Positions 35,168 through 45,602 of a stretch of 64,000 nucleotides of DNA are shown here, piece after piece. The stretch's first letter is position 1; each line of letters opens with the position of its first letter. The notes beneath the pieces are model-generated. The model made no database searches. It was not told where the DNA came from and saw nothing but the letters and a program-made list of their open reading frames with translations. The position numbers were made by a program, and so were the translations under genes. This stretch comes from Adineta vaga. Taxonomy: Eukaryota; Rotifera. The stretch is from contig CP075493.1 of assembly GCA_021613535.1 (NCBI GenBank), forward strand, positions 12,090,001-12,154,000. Reading direction: 5' to 3'.

Positions 35168-36499
35168 ATGACTGCTCATCATTCAAAATGTTCGTCAGGA
35201 AATACTGAGTCTTTTATTTCAATTTCTATTCTAGATCAAATAATTTATATCATGATACCAGCAATTTCAATTAATTTAACGAATAAAGCACGAAGATAAA
35301 ACGAGTAAAAACAGAATGTAAAATTTGTGGAGCTCCAGCTTTATATTCACATTTTGATGTTATATCATGTAATCCATGTAAAGCATTTTTCAGAAGAAAT
35401 GCTGAAAATGCAAAGGTTCTTTGTAAACAAAGTCTTTATTTAAAATAATGTTTATCCAATTTTTTTTCAGGAATTGACAAAATGTAATTATGATGAAAAA
35501 TGTGAGATCAATGTTCTTAATCGTCGTGTATGTTCTTATTGTCGACTTATGAAATGTTTTGCCTGTGGAATGAAAGTTGAACGAATTCGATGCTCTCGTT
35601 CAGGAACAACGTCAATGATTGTAGCTAAATTCCATAAGTATCAACAGGTAAGACAATACAATGACTCTACTTATATGGTACAATCGTTATTAACATGGAT
35701 AAAGTCACAAAAAAAAATGATTCACTATTTTTTTTCAAATATTTAGCTACCTACTTTAAATCTCTTACAATCAGATCAATCTACGTTAACTATCGAACAA
35801 TGGAATCTTATCTCAAATCTATTACATTGTTATGATGAATATGGTGGATTATCAATCGGTGAACATTTTATACGTGAACAAAATGCTCTACCTATTAAGT
35901 TACGCTTGAAGAGTACGTCATTAATTGAATTTACGGGAATGGCATTAGATGGACTTCGATTTTTATACGAAAAGAATCAAGATTTTCTTTCATTATCGAC
36001 GAATGATCGTTTAATTCTACTTCAAAATACATTTAAACATATGGGATGTCTTACTACAAATTTTATTTTATATAAAGTTGGAGTCATGGATTATCCAATG
36101 TATTATGATGCGATTGGAAAGATAGCTAATCCATCCGCTGTAGTCGCTGCTAGACGTCTGGCAACTCAACTTGATTTTGATGTAATTATTATGACACTAA
36201 TTCTTGCCATTCTTTCTTTTTCGACAATTAATCATACAGTTTATTCAAAGGCATCTTCACTAAATATATCCAATATCAAACAAGTTTTATATATTCAAGA
36301 TGTCTATATTGAATTACTTTGGCGATATTTACTTTATAGATATAATTTTGAACAAGCTATTAAATTTATTAACAATCTTATCAGATGTATATTTACTGCC
36401 AATGATATTGTATTTAATACTGAAGAAGTTCAATGGTATACAGATCAAACTGATTCTCTTGTTCAACAGACCAAGAAAATACTTACTCTTAATGATTAA
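35168..36499 (+). CDS. nuclear hormone receptor with unusual P-box; apparent one-base frameshift before the DNA-binding domain
   Basis: Exons 35168-35415, 35471-35647 and 35747-36499. The DNA-binding domain has two C4 fingers. The first is CKICGAPALYSHFDVISCNP followed by CKAFFRR; the second is TKCNYDEKCEINVLNRRVC then SYCRLMKCFACGM. The P-box reads CNPCKA rather than the usual CEGCKG/A. The ligand-binding region follows from about 35906, with a helix-3-like IEFTGMALDGLRFL, then LSTNDRLILLQNTFKHM. It ends ...VQQTKKILTLND without an obvious AF-2 helix. The N-terminal ATG frame (MTAHHSKCSSGN) is open to about 35300 but the DNA-binding domain lies in another frame. Summed exons are one short of a multiple of three, so one missing base near GAAGATAAAACGAG would give 392 residues. 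Acts as a nuclear transcription factor; the ligand is unknown. Confidence 0.82.
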
Positions 36500-36765
36500 A
36501 TATGTGAATGTGCTGTTGAATTAATGTTACATATATCAATTATTATGACAAAGTTTCTTTGATATTTTGATGATATTGCACCTAAAACTATAACTTACCT
36601 TTAAATAATGACTCATTCGTCACGTATGAAATGAAAAAGCTAACCTATCAATAATCAAGCAAATATAATTTACACAGAAAAAACAAAAATGCAATCACCC
36701 GATCAAATAAATAAATAGAAAGGTAAACACATGGTTTGCGTATAGAATACATTATTTCGATCTCG

Positions 36766-37879
36766 ATGTCCTATCTTGAAAGTTTCGCTGCTGTTACTTC
36801 AATACCGATGGAAACGCTCTCTGTAGCGATGACATCGGTTCCAAAATCGGTTCCTATTTTAAGTGGGATTTATAAACTTTCAGCTGATATTCGTGAAACA
36901 TCTGAACGAGTGGAAACAAATAAAACACAATGTCAACAATTGAGTGAACGTATTGATACATTAATTGGATTTTTAGCCCAACGAGATCTATCGGAATGTT
37001 TAAATGACGCAATGCATATAGCATTGCATCGTTTCGAAACATTTTTACAACGATGTTTGGAATATATTAGTACATTTCTGGAAACCACTTGGTTAAAACG
37101 TATTGTCAATAATAAAGATTATGAAAGAAGATTTCAAGATTTAAATCGTGAATTAACTCAATATGCCAATGATCTTAATTTTGGTATTGGTCTAAGTAAT
37201 ATGCAAATTAAAAAGATACAAGAAGGAGATGAAGAAAAAGGAAGTGAATCAGTTGCAGTGCCGACAAATATGATAGTTAAGGATAAAACGAAGAGGGATG
37301 ATCGAGAATTTAAAGAAGAAAAGACAAATAGTAGAGAAATTCCAATCGTAACGAAAAATGTTCCTATACCGGTAAATAATGTTGATATTTTCTTTCTTAG
37401 AAAAAATATTTTATTGATTTTTTTTGTAGACTACACCACAGCCTGCTGTAAATATTCCTTCAGCACAAAAAACAATCTTTGTGTCTGGCTTATGGAACTA
37501 TGCATATAAACAATACAATCAAATTTATGGTCCTTTTCCACAAGAACTTATTTTTAACCCGAATACTCGCACATTACAAGGTCGTGGAAGAGATAATGTT
37601 GGCGATTATGTATTGAATGGTACGTTTTCCGAAGGAACTGGAAAAATTAAGATGACACAAACTTATCAAGTAATGTATTATATTAATTAAGTTAAATACG
37701 ATTGACTTTTTTTTCTTTATTTATAGCTTGGTACAGGAGATCCTAATCTTAACCTTGGTCATCAAGATCTTATTCATCTGAATTGGAACACATCACGAAA
37801 TGTATTTGAAGGAGTGGCGTATTCAAATGTTCAAGGAAACTATGTTCCAGGAGCAGTGATTGAAATGCGGCTTGCGTAA
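36766..37879 (+). CDS. MLKL-N-terminal-like helical-bundle protein with a C-terminal beta domain, no kinase
   Basis: Exons 36766-37371, 37430-37669 and 37727-37879 give 332 residues; the chosen ATG (MSYLESFAAV) is the first in the exon. Residues about 1-150 form an all-helical domain like the MLKL N-terminal bundle: TNKTQCQQLSERIDTLIGFL, then AMHIALHRFETFLQRCLEYI, an Arg-containing turn, YERRFQDLNRELTQYANDL and a helix LSNMQIKK. A charged linker (KTKRDDREFKEEKTNSREI) leads to a Gly/aromatic-rich C-terminal domain: LWNYAYKQYNQIYGPFPQEL, GRDNVGDYVLNGTFS, LGTGDPNLNLGHQDLIHLNW. That domain looks beta-structured and is not a kinase. Family knowledge: MLKL and fungal HeLo bundles permeabilise membranes in regulated cell death; plant ADR1/NRG1-type bundles are similar. 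A cell-death or signalling adaptor role is inference. Confidence 0.72.
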
Positions 37880-38460
37880 ATCAATCTTCTGTACTGTTTT
37901 TCTCTCTTTTTCATTGTTCATTTCCATTATGTTCGAATAAATTGAGATACATAGTTTATTATTCTAAAAATATGAATGGAAAGTAATTTAAAAATTTCAG
38001 TATAATAAAATAAAAATAATCTTGAACTCAATACAATATGTCTTAAAAATATTTATTAGGAATTCATATTTCTATAACATTGGCATATTTTCGTTAGACA
38101 GCATTTTCTTATGAAAATTTTAAGAATTAAAATCTCTTATACATAATTTTTAATTGAATTATCTTTTTCAATTCCTTCAGATATAGAATTATAATCGACT
38201 TATTGATCCAAAGATCCATTCAACATCTAAAGCTTAGTCTGACCATTGATGATCATTAAAGGAATAGTATTAGTAAGAGCATTCTGTTTGGTCACAACTC
38301 GATACAGATTCACGATACATAGACAGGTGTGTAGAACAGTAATTGATGCTTTTACTTTAATACAATAGAATACTCAGAGAAGTAATTTTCAAAAAAAGAG
38401 ATCTGATCAGTTGAGATCGTAAACTGTATGATAATACCTCAGATCGACAGATCCGATATT

Positions 38461-38505
38461 GGATCCGATAGGATCCAACGTTTCCACAAAATCCTATCGG
38501 ATTCC
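38461..38505. repeat. inverted repeat (stem-loop) with GGATCCGATAGGAT arms
   Basis: Left arm GGATCCGATAGGAT at 38461-38474 and right arm ATCCTATCGGATTCC at 38491-38505, complementary apart from one extra base, separated by 16 bases. A related AGATCCGATATT lies just upstream. It could be a hairpin or the edge of a foldback element; no transposase is nearby. Confidence 0.55.
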
Positions 38506-39771
38506 GTTAGTAAAATTTCCGTCGGAAGTTGCATATTTTATGAGCGTCCTTTTTAGCTATATTTCATTACGGTCTTATGGCTACCTGTCGTATCCGTCGA
38601 TCTGGGGACATGACATTTAGACACGCATTTTGTTATTATAGTTTCGTTTTATTTTATAGAAGAAAACTAAAAAATAGCTCTTAAACATCATTTATTAACA
38701 AAACAGCAAAGAATATAATGGAAAGATAGATTAACATATTGTATTTAAAAGAAATCAATAGTGAATGAGTTCGTAAGGTTTGTAACAGCAATTTTGTAGG
38801 AAAAAACGATTTTCTATTATTAACTTACCAAGCAAATATAGTATCCTCGAAAACTGTCTGTTTTATGAAAGAATTTTTTGTAATTCAAGCTTGTAGATCT
38901 ATAGTGCATCATGCAAGAAGATATTGAATTCTTTATTTAGCGAAGTAAAAAAAGTATAAAGTCAACCCGAATCTAATTTTTATCTCAACTGTTTGACTTA
39001 CAAATTTGGGAAAATTATTATCTTTCGCATCACCTCGTCGTTTCGAACTCTTGTATTCGATGTCTGTTACAAACTTCATAAAATATGAAAAGAATAAAAT
39101 ATTCGGAATGGCAAAATTAAATCAAATAGAAACGATGTTCGAGATAAGTGATAAGTAACACAATTTAACTGCATATTCTAGCAGTGGTCTCTCTCACAGC
39201 ATACTTCGTCTTATCAAAATCGCTTAGAAAAAGTAGTGATTTGTCTTTAATTCTATATTTTAATCTTAACTGAAGTCTGGTCTTTCTAATTAATCAAAAA
39301 TTTCAATTGTTTTATAATTGTTGTTTTTGAAATATTTTAGTAAAACGTATCTCAGCTTTCTAATGAAAAAAGACACCTAGAGTTACAATTTGTAGACTTG
39401 TCTTTATAGTCAATGTTATTATTACTATTTATAATATGATCTTCATCAAATCAGTTTTTATTTCGTATAGTTGACTAGCAAGATACGTGTCTAGATGGTT
39501 AAGATATAAGCTTCATGGGTAAAAAGAATCAAGTTTCCTGAATACACATTTAAAAATTACTGTTGCATATGAATTAATATGGTTAGCCGAAGGTTTTTTT
39601 TTCGTATTGATATCCAATAGAGAATAAGAAAAGCAGATATTTCTTTTACTGTTTGGAAGCTGAATTCTTATCGAAATTAGACAAACGAAAAATTTCGTTC
39701 CTTCAGATATCCATTCGATGTTTGATAGGATTATTAATGATTATTTTGTATTCCATATTTTTTATAGTTAT

Positions 39772-39895
39772 ATGGATACCAAGTTAAAAGATCAAAAGAT
39801 TGAACAAATGACGCGAGAAGAACTGATAGAAAAAGTCAAGATATTGAAAAGTTAACTATAGCACATCTTCAGCTGAATAGTTCATTGACAAATCA
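39772..39895 (+). pseudogene. coiled-coil gene remnant
   Basis: ATG-initiated helix-like sequence (MDTKLKDQKIEQMTREELIE) reaches a stop at KVKILKS, while the adjacent frame continues LTIAHLQLNSSLTNQN before another stop. It resembles the coiled-coil style of golgin-type proteins, but the piece is too short to assign. No signal for a longer gene. Confidence 0.35.
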
Positions 39896-40192
39896 AAATT
39901 GAAAATAGCCTCTGGTATAATGAAAAAGAAATTGAATATGTTTCATATTAAAATGTTAAAAAATCTCTTGCTTTGTTAGATTGAAAACACTCTTTATGCT
40001 CATAAACTTCAGAAAAATAAAAAACTTAGTACAAGATGATTGGAGCATTAAATCTTAAATCGTCCAGCGTTTCTTCCTGTGCATATATAAACGACGATAT
40101 TATTGGAGGTTCACTGTTTTCATAATGTTCAATAACAATATATATATATGCAGGTGCGCATTATATAAGAATACGCACTGACGTGTTTACTG

Positions 40193-41021
40193 ATGTCTGT
40201 ACTTGATACATTAGGTAACTGTTCTATAATCAAATGGATAAGGGATAAATATCGATATCTCTACCTGTTCATTCTGGTTCCATCTCTTCTAATTATTATA
40301 ACATGGATATGGAAGAATAATCAAACAGGGTGAGTTTTGTCCTGTTCATTACTTTTTAATAGACAAAAGAAGGTGTTACCAAAAAGTCTTTAAAGTTTGA
40401 AAAGATATGCAACGATAAAGAACACATTTCTTTTGGTAATGCTTTAAAAACAAAAAATAAATAATTGCTTTAGATTTTCTTGGTAATGTAATCAGACAGC
40501 AAGGTTTCTGTTAGTGATTATATATATAATGACTTTCGTTCTTTTGGTTGGCGAATCGGTGGTAATACGGACTAATGGGATGTCATATTAATGTATTTTC
40601 TTGGACAATTTGTCAGATGGTTTTATCCTACTGGAGAAGATCCAAATTCTCTACGCATTCGATTCAGCATATCAAAGCGTGAACAAGGTTTTGTTCGGTG
40701 GTGTTATGAATATATATGGTTACTATTTCGGGATGGTCCAATAATTTTGAGTTGTATTACTATGGTATAATACTTTTAAAATATTCTCTCTTTTGGGAGA
40801 TTGAAATGTCGAATCCAAAACTTTATGTATCAATTAACGAACCGTGGCTTCATATTGTTCCGTTGAGGCCTGTTTCAAGACGTAGACGGCGTCACAGAAG
40901 AGTTCGCAGTTTTCGTTGCGTGTTGATTAGATTTGTTGTCATTATAATACATGTAAACCGTCGTGATGGTCGTTATCGGACTCCTGTTGATCGTCATCGA
41001 AGAAGAATTCGATACATGTAG
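40193..41021 (+). CDS. predicted small membrane-anchored protein, orphan, uncertain model
   Basis: A four-exon model stays in frame: 40193-40329, 40500-40561, 40617-40735, 40800-41021, giving 179 residues. Exon 1 encodes MSVLDTLGNCSIIKWIRDKY followed by one hydrophobic segment (YLYLFILVPSLLIIITWIW), a signal anchor. Later exons encode DFRSFGWRIG, then FILLEKIQILYAFDSAYQSV, FGGVMNIYGYYFG and a strongly basic Arg-rich tail. The second and third introns are 55 and 64 nt, the normal size here, but the first is 170 nt. Read without the second intron, the sequence has an in-frame TAA at 40573-40575 followed by WDVILMYFLGQFVRWFYP, so a decayed gene in that frame is the alternative. Product not recognised. 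Confidence 0.35.
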
Positions 41022-42022
41022 TGCTGTAATGTCGAATAAACTAATTCTATAAAAGATTAAGATCATTTTGCATTCATAAGACAGTCGAAATATATAATTT
41101 TTTATCTAAACATTATCAGTGAAACCATATTAGTTCAAAATTTTAATAGAATGAAATACAAACAAATAACGATCTCATCCATCTAAGCATTTATATAGAA
41201 AACGGACTATATCTCGAAAAAAACGCCTCAGGAATTGATATATTTACAACATTTTCTCATAAAAAATTTTAAAGATTTAATAGAGATATAATTCTTAAAT
41301 GAGTATGAGCTATTCCTATTGTTGATCGAAACTTTTCATTCGACGGTTGATATCGATCTCCGTGATGAAATTAGAGCGTTTCAATTGAGGACTATCTGGA
41401 ACGAGATTTCTAGAACTCAATATAAACTTTACAAATATACCGAAAGTGAATTTCTAGAATTGAGATATGGGATCAAGCATTTCTCTTAAACATTTATCAT
41501 TTAATGAATAAATGTGGGAATCAATCCGTAATCAAGATAGAATACGCAAAGATGAGAAAAAGCAATTTTCTTCTCCTTTCAATAAGCAATAAAGAAAAGG
41601 TAATAATAATGACAAAATTTCGTTTAATTTTTGTTATTTTGAGGTTAATTAATAGATATGTAAGTGAAGATATTGAATTATCTGAAATTCTTCTATGATA
41701 TATGAAAGTTTTCTAAAGCTTTTATATTTAGCATCACTAAACCCCTTTTTTTCACAGGCTTTCATTTGGTATAAAATTCATCATAGATACTATTCGAGAT
41801 TATATCATTGCTTCCCTTGAATAATATTTTTTCCGACCCTGTGCATACAGTACAATTTGTTTTGTGTCGTTAATTTATTATATTGAATGAATTGAAAGAA
41901 GAGAAAAAACCCAGATATCACTACAGAAAAAGAAAACTTCGAATAAGATGAGGAAAGGATATATTTGAGTACCAATTTTAAGAATAATTTTGTGGAAATT
42001 CGAAGAAGAATTGTTATATAAT
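41022..42022. other. intergenic, no gene seen
   Basis: About 1 kb of AT-rich DNA. A 64-codon plus-strand frame (41504-41698) has no motif and is probably chance. Confidence 0.5.
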
Positions 42023-42259
42023 TTAAATAAAAATTTTGAATGATGATGATGGTTGAATGGTTTTACGTGTTTTTGTCGTTGTAGTAATGCGATATTTAAC
42101 CACTGGAGCTGCATCAACAACAACTCTCACAGGTTCTTCAACTTCATAGACAGTATAAACACGTCGTGGAGCTCGACGAACATAGGTAACGCGAACATCA
42201 TCGCAAAATGGATCACGAACTACATAAGAACTAGAACTAGAACTAACAACAATACTCAT
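42023..42259 (-). CDS. small orphan protein, Val/Arg-rich, intronless
   Basis: A 78-residue frame from ATG 42257-42259: MSIVVSSSSSSYVVRDPF, then VRVTYVRRAPRRVYTVYEVE, VRVVVDAAPVVKYRITTTT and a basic Ser/Pro tail. Alternating Val/Tyr/Arg suggests beta strands. There is no signal peptide or Cys scaffold. Codon use is regular and Ser is repeated as AGT/TCT, so this is a plausible gene, but I do not recognise a family. Two TATA-like elements lie upstream on the minus strand (about 42345 and 42455). Confidence 0.5.
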   Translation of the reverse strand: MSIVVSSSSSSYVVRDPFCDDVRVTYVRRAPRRVYTVYEVEEPVRVVVDAAPVVKYRITTTTKTRKTIQPSSSFKIFI

Positions 42260-43220
42260 GTTTATTATGGAATTGAATTGAAGAAAATGCGATGATAGTT
42301 GATGATGTCTTGAATGGTAAAGACATATGACAATATGTGTGTGTATATATACAATTGAAAAGTATGTAGAGAAAAAAAATTTCTTCACAATTGACAAAAA
42401 CACACAATTATTGTTTTTGATGTGACGATATGTAATACTGAACCATGAAATCTATATAAATATGATCACATGACTTTTTATGCTACGAGAATGCACTTGA
42501 TGCATGTTGTCTAACGAAAAACAATCAATTATTTTTTTTCGAAATTCATTTGAAAACTATTCTTCATTGAAACCATTCATAATTAGCGTTCCCAAAAGTG
42601 TGGTCAGATAATATTTCTACTAGATGATATTCATCTAGAACATTTTCAATTAAGTAATCCATAACATTGCTAGCATACATCACCCAAAAAGAAACCACAA
42701 TTAAGAAAAAAATATCTTTTTCTTTAGTAAGTCATTATTGTACGAGTTGGATATACTATTATTTGTGGACTCTATTAACGAAAATAACTCTAAAGAAATG
42801 CAGACAGACACATCGTGTAGTACTGTATTAATGAGATTCCATGTCGTTGTCGTTGTAGAGAAGATACGTTGATAGATGATGATTTTGTTGAAATGGCAGA
42901 AATGTGTTCGAGAACGTTTCGAGTATTTATACTTGAAAATATGTGTATGCATGGTAGAGAAGAAAAAAATAGGAAGGGAACCGTTTTTCAGGAAAAAATC
43001 AGCCAATTACTGTTTTAAGCATGACATTATGTAGTTTGTACGAGAAGAGGCATTTCCCATTTGCTCTTCCTGTTCAAAAACGTAAATATGTAAAACATAA
43101 AAAATTCATATCACCTAGAATTCTTTACACATATAACAAATACATTGTTTTTGTCGTTACCATTAATTAAATTGTTTCACACTTTTGATTTTTATGACCT
43201 CATCAAAATATAACTCTAAT

Positions 43221-43484
43221 AAAGAAAAATTAGTCGCTACAACCGTTTTTTATGATACGCTTGATAATTGGAAAACAATTACTCGTTATTTTTTTTCATG
43301 ATGGTATGCGAGAGAACAAAAACACATATATTGAAAACTATGTGCCTCCATGGCTTGAAAAAATTTAGAATCAACAAAGAATAATTTCAACAGAAATCTA
43401 TCAGAGGCAATACTATCGAAATATGATTCAAACATCTCGAATCGTTAGTTATGATGATGTATTATTGTATTTCAATCGTTATTA
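43221..43484 (+). pseudogene. degraded coding remnant, family not recognised
   Basis: Protein-like stretches in different frames separated by stops: ATTVFYDTLDNWKTITRYFF, then TYIENYVPPWLEKI, then IISTEIYQRQYYRNMIQTSR and IVSYDDVLLYFNRY before TAA. They are collinear on the plus strand. The last piece ends in a natural-looking stop. Too short to identify. Confidence 0.35.
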
Positions 43485-43914
43485 ATATACAGAGCAGTTC
43501 ATACCTTATTAATTCTTAATATAACGTACAAATACATATGCCTATGCAACCTTATTTGTGGCATTTTGATTAGTTTAGAAGACAAAGCGAATCAAAAAAC
43601 AGAATGAATAAATATGAACGTAACCAAAATGTTTATAACTTATATCCAAAAGCTATTCTATTTGGTTTCGATATGACAATCACGAGAACAGAATAGTTCA
43701 TTAATTCACTATTTCAATATTGATTTCCAGGAAATGTTTCATAAGAAAAGAATGATTTGTGTGATTTTGAGTATCATTTGTTTTGATCTCTTCACACTCT
43801 TGGCTGATTTTTTACTTGTCAACCTACAGCCGAATTAATCCTTCTATTATGTTAAAAGATTAGACCTTGGTTATTGAGTGCAAAGTCAATATTTAACGTG
43901 ATTCCTTCCGCAAC

Positions 43915-43922
43915 TATAAAAG
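43915..43922 (+). promoter_or_regulatory. TATA box of the defensin-like gene
   Basis: TATAAAAG, 118-125 nt before the ATG at 44040, in the only gene-proximal AT-box context with a matching CAACTATAAAAGCG setting. Confidence 0.5.
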
Positions 43923-44039
43923 CGTGATGAGAATAAATGAAAGCCGATAACCATCGACGAACTAAAAAATAAGTACTGATTCAACTACTTATGCTATTTG
44001 CTCTTCTGAAATGTTTTGATGTCACTTTAGGACGTTAGT

Positions 44040-44372
44040 ATGCTATCACAGTATCTTCAAGTCACCGGAATTTTGCTGTTACTTATCACGTTGGACATCG
44101 AAGGACGTGGCATCAAACGGCTGAATATCGAAGAATCATCTGGAATGGATGATGAAGAAGTACAAATGAACTCAAGAGATTTGTTTTCAGTCTGTGCTCG
44201 TATGGATATATGGGGTCTATCTGAAGTGGCTGAAAAATTATGCATTGGTGCATGTTGTGCACAAAATTGTGCAACAGGGAAATGTGTTAAGCGGGGTGGA
44301 CGACCCGTATGTGTTTGTAATCGATGTGCTGATGGAGGTGGTGGTGGTATTGCATGTCTAATTGGAAAATGA
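44040..44372 (+). CDS. secreted defensin-like (CS-alpha-beta-type) Cys-rich peptide
   Basis: Single exon, 110 residues. Signal peptide of about 22 residues (MLSQYLQVTGILLLLITLDI), then an acidic propeptide (NIEESSGMDDEEVQM). The mature part has Cys spacing C-x15-C-x3-C-C-x3-C-x4-C then VCVCNRC: SVCARMDIWG, CIGACCAQNCATGKCV, RPVCVCNRC. C-x-x-x-C followed by C-x-C is the core of the cysteine-stabilised alpha-beta fold of invertebrate defensins, with extra Cys. A Gly-rich tail (ADGGGGGIACLIG) ends the protein. Family role: secreted antimicrobial peptide stored with an anionic pro-region. No introns; a TATA box is present. Assignment rests on Cys spacing, so another disulfide-rich fold is possible. 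Confidence 0.65.
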   Translation: MLSQYLQVTGILLLLITLDIEGRGIKRLNIEESSGMDDEEVQMNSRDLFSVCARMDIWGLSEVAEKLCIGACCAQNCATGKCVKRGGRPVCVCNRCADGGGGGIACLIGK

Positions 44373-45602
44373 GCGACTAATTAGTAAAAATCTTCGACGA
44401 TTGGTACTCATTCGATTCAGTACACTTTTATTTTTATGGAATTATTCGAGAGAAAAAAAATAAATAGATATCAGTCTTTGAAACATGGCTAACTAGTGCC
44501 ATCTAACTATCAGAAGGAAAAAGAATGAATTTTTTTTACATAGAATCAAGTTATGAATTTGAATCACATTTCATTATTTCTTCAGCATGTTATTTCGAAT
44601 CGATAACTTGTTCGAACGTTTTTTCTAATCTTTGATTTTAACAGAAAGGTATACAACATGCCAAACCAGCTATATAGAAGAAAATAAATTACAAAATTAT
44701 CGATCGGCTACTGAACATTATCTAGTAGCATGCTAATGAATATACGCTATTGAATGGTAATTAACAAATTCTAGGTATATCGATCGAAAATAGCAGTACA
44801 TTTCTATTCCCAGGTATAAAGTAATCAGTGCTAAATGGAAAATTCGAACGCTAGATCATATAAATAGTTATCTCAAGCGACCAGAACATTTGCATACGAT
44901 GTTAGAACATAGATTCATCAGGGAAAATGAACTTTGTCCTATTTGTAGCAACAAAATCAATGTAGTTCCAAAAATTTATGATGTTTAAACTATGCGTTTA
45001 TGTAGAAATAAATAAAAACTGACATCTAAATCCTCGTGAAAATTGATAATCTGTGAATCATTATTTATAGATATATTTTTTCTATAGAAGCATATTATTA
45101 ATCTACGCAAAATCTTTAAGAGACTAGAATCATTAGAATTTCCGTTTATTATTTCTTTACGCTGTACGACGAAAAAACGTTGTCGAATTTGATTTCGATA
45201 TTCTTTTTTGCGATAATTAATGCGATAAGGATCGACAATCCTTGCATTTATAAACGAGATCCATTTCAATGTTCAGTACCATTTTTTCAGTTTAATTCAG
45301 TTTATAAAAATACTTGAATTTTCTTCTTTACATTCTTATTATCAACATTTCCAAATGAAGAACAAAGATTACAACAATACTCTTATTTCTCTAAGGATTT
45401 ACTTCTTTGTTTTTCTAGAAGAACTTTCTCATTCGATCAGATGAAGCCTCAGTAAAAAAAAGTTTCTCTTTCTGATTATGCAAATACGCATTATTTGAAT
45501 TTCTCTTGTGTCAACTCAATTCAATATTCCTGAATTTAAGTAACGAATCATTTCGTTTTTATAATAAAAACAACACATATTCAATCAAAAGATCGACGAA
45601 AT
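44373..45602. other. intergenic with a short coding remnant
   Basis: About 1.2 kb. It holds the remnant at 44827-44988 and a 94-codon minus-strand frame (44985-45269) that has no motif and is probably chance. Confidence 0.45.
44827..44988 (+). pseudogene. gene 3' fragment with a Cys-x-x-Cys end
   Basis: A 53-residue open stretch without a start: SAKWKIRTLDHINSYLKRPE, then HTMLEHRFIRENELCPICSN and KINVVPKIYDV before the stop. It looks like the C-terminus of a longer protein with half a zinc-binding site. No upstream exons could be joined convincingly, so it is either a relic or the last exon of an unresolved gene. Confidence 0.35.

Larger units (their letters stand above)
37880..40192. other. 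intergenic with an inverted repeat and a coding remnant
   Basis: About 2.3 kb. It holds the inverted repeat at 38461-38505 and the coiled-coil remnant at 39772-39895, both listed separately. Otherwise AT-rich with no gene recognised. Confidence 0.5.
42260..44039. other. intergenic with a gene remnant
   Basis: About 1.8 kb. A degraded coding stretch lies at 43221-43484 and a TATA box for the defensin-like gene at 43915. A 101-codon minus-strand frame (42701-43006) has no recognisable feature. Confidence 0.5.

Noticed and set aside
42701-43006. 101-codon minus-strand frame near the Val/Arg-rich gene
   Set aside because: No convincing similarity to the neighbouring gene and no signal peptide or motif.
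44985-45269. 94-codon minus-strand frame (RNQIRQRFFVVQRKEIIN)
   Set aside because: No family feature, no signal or splice support; left as chance.
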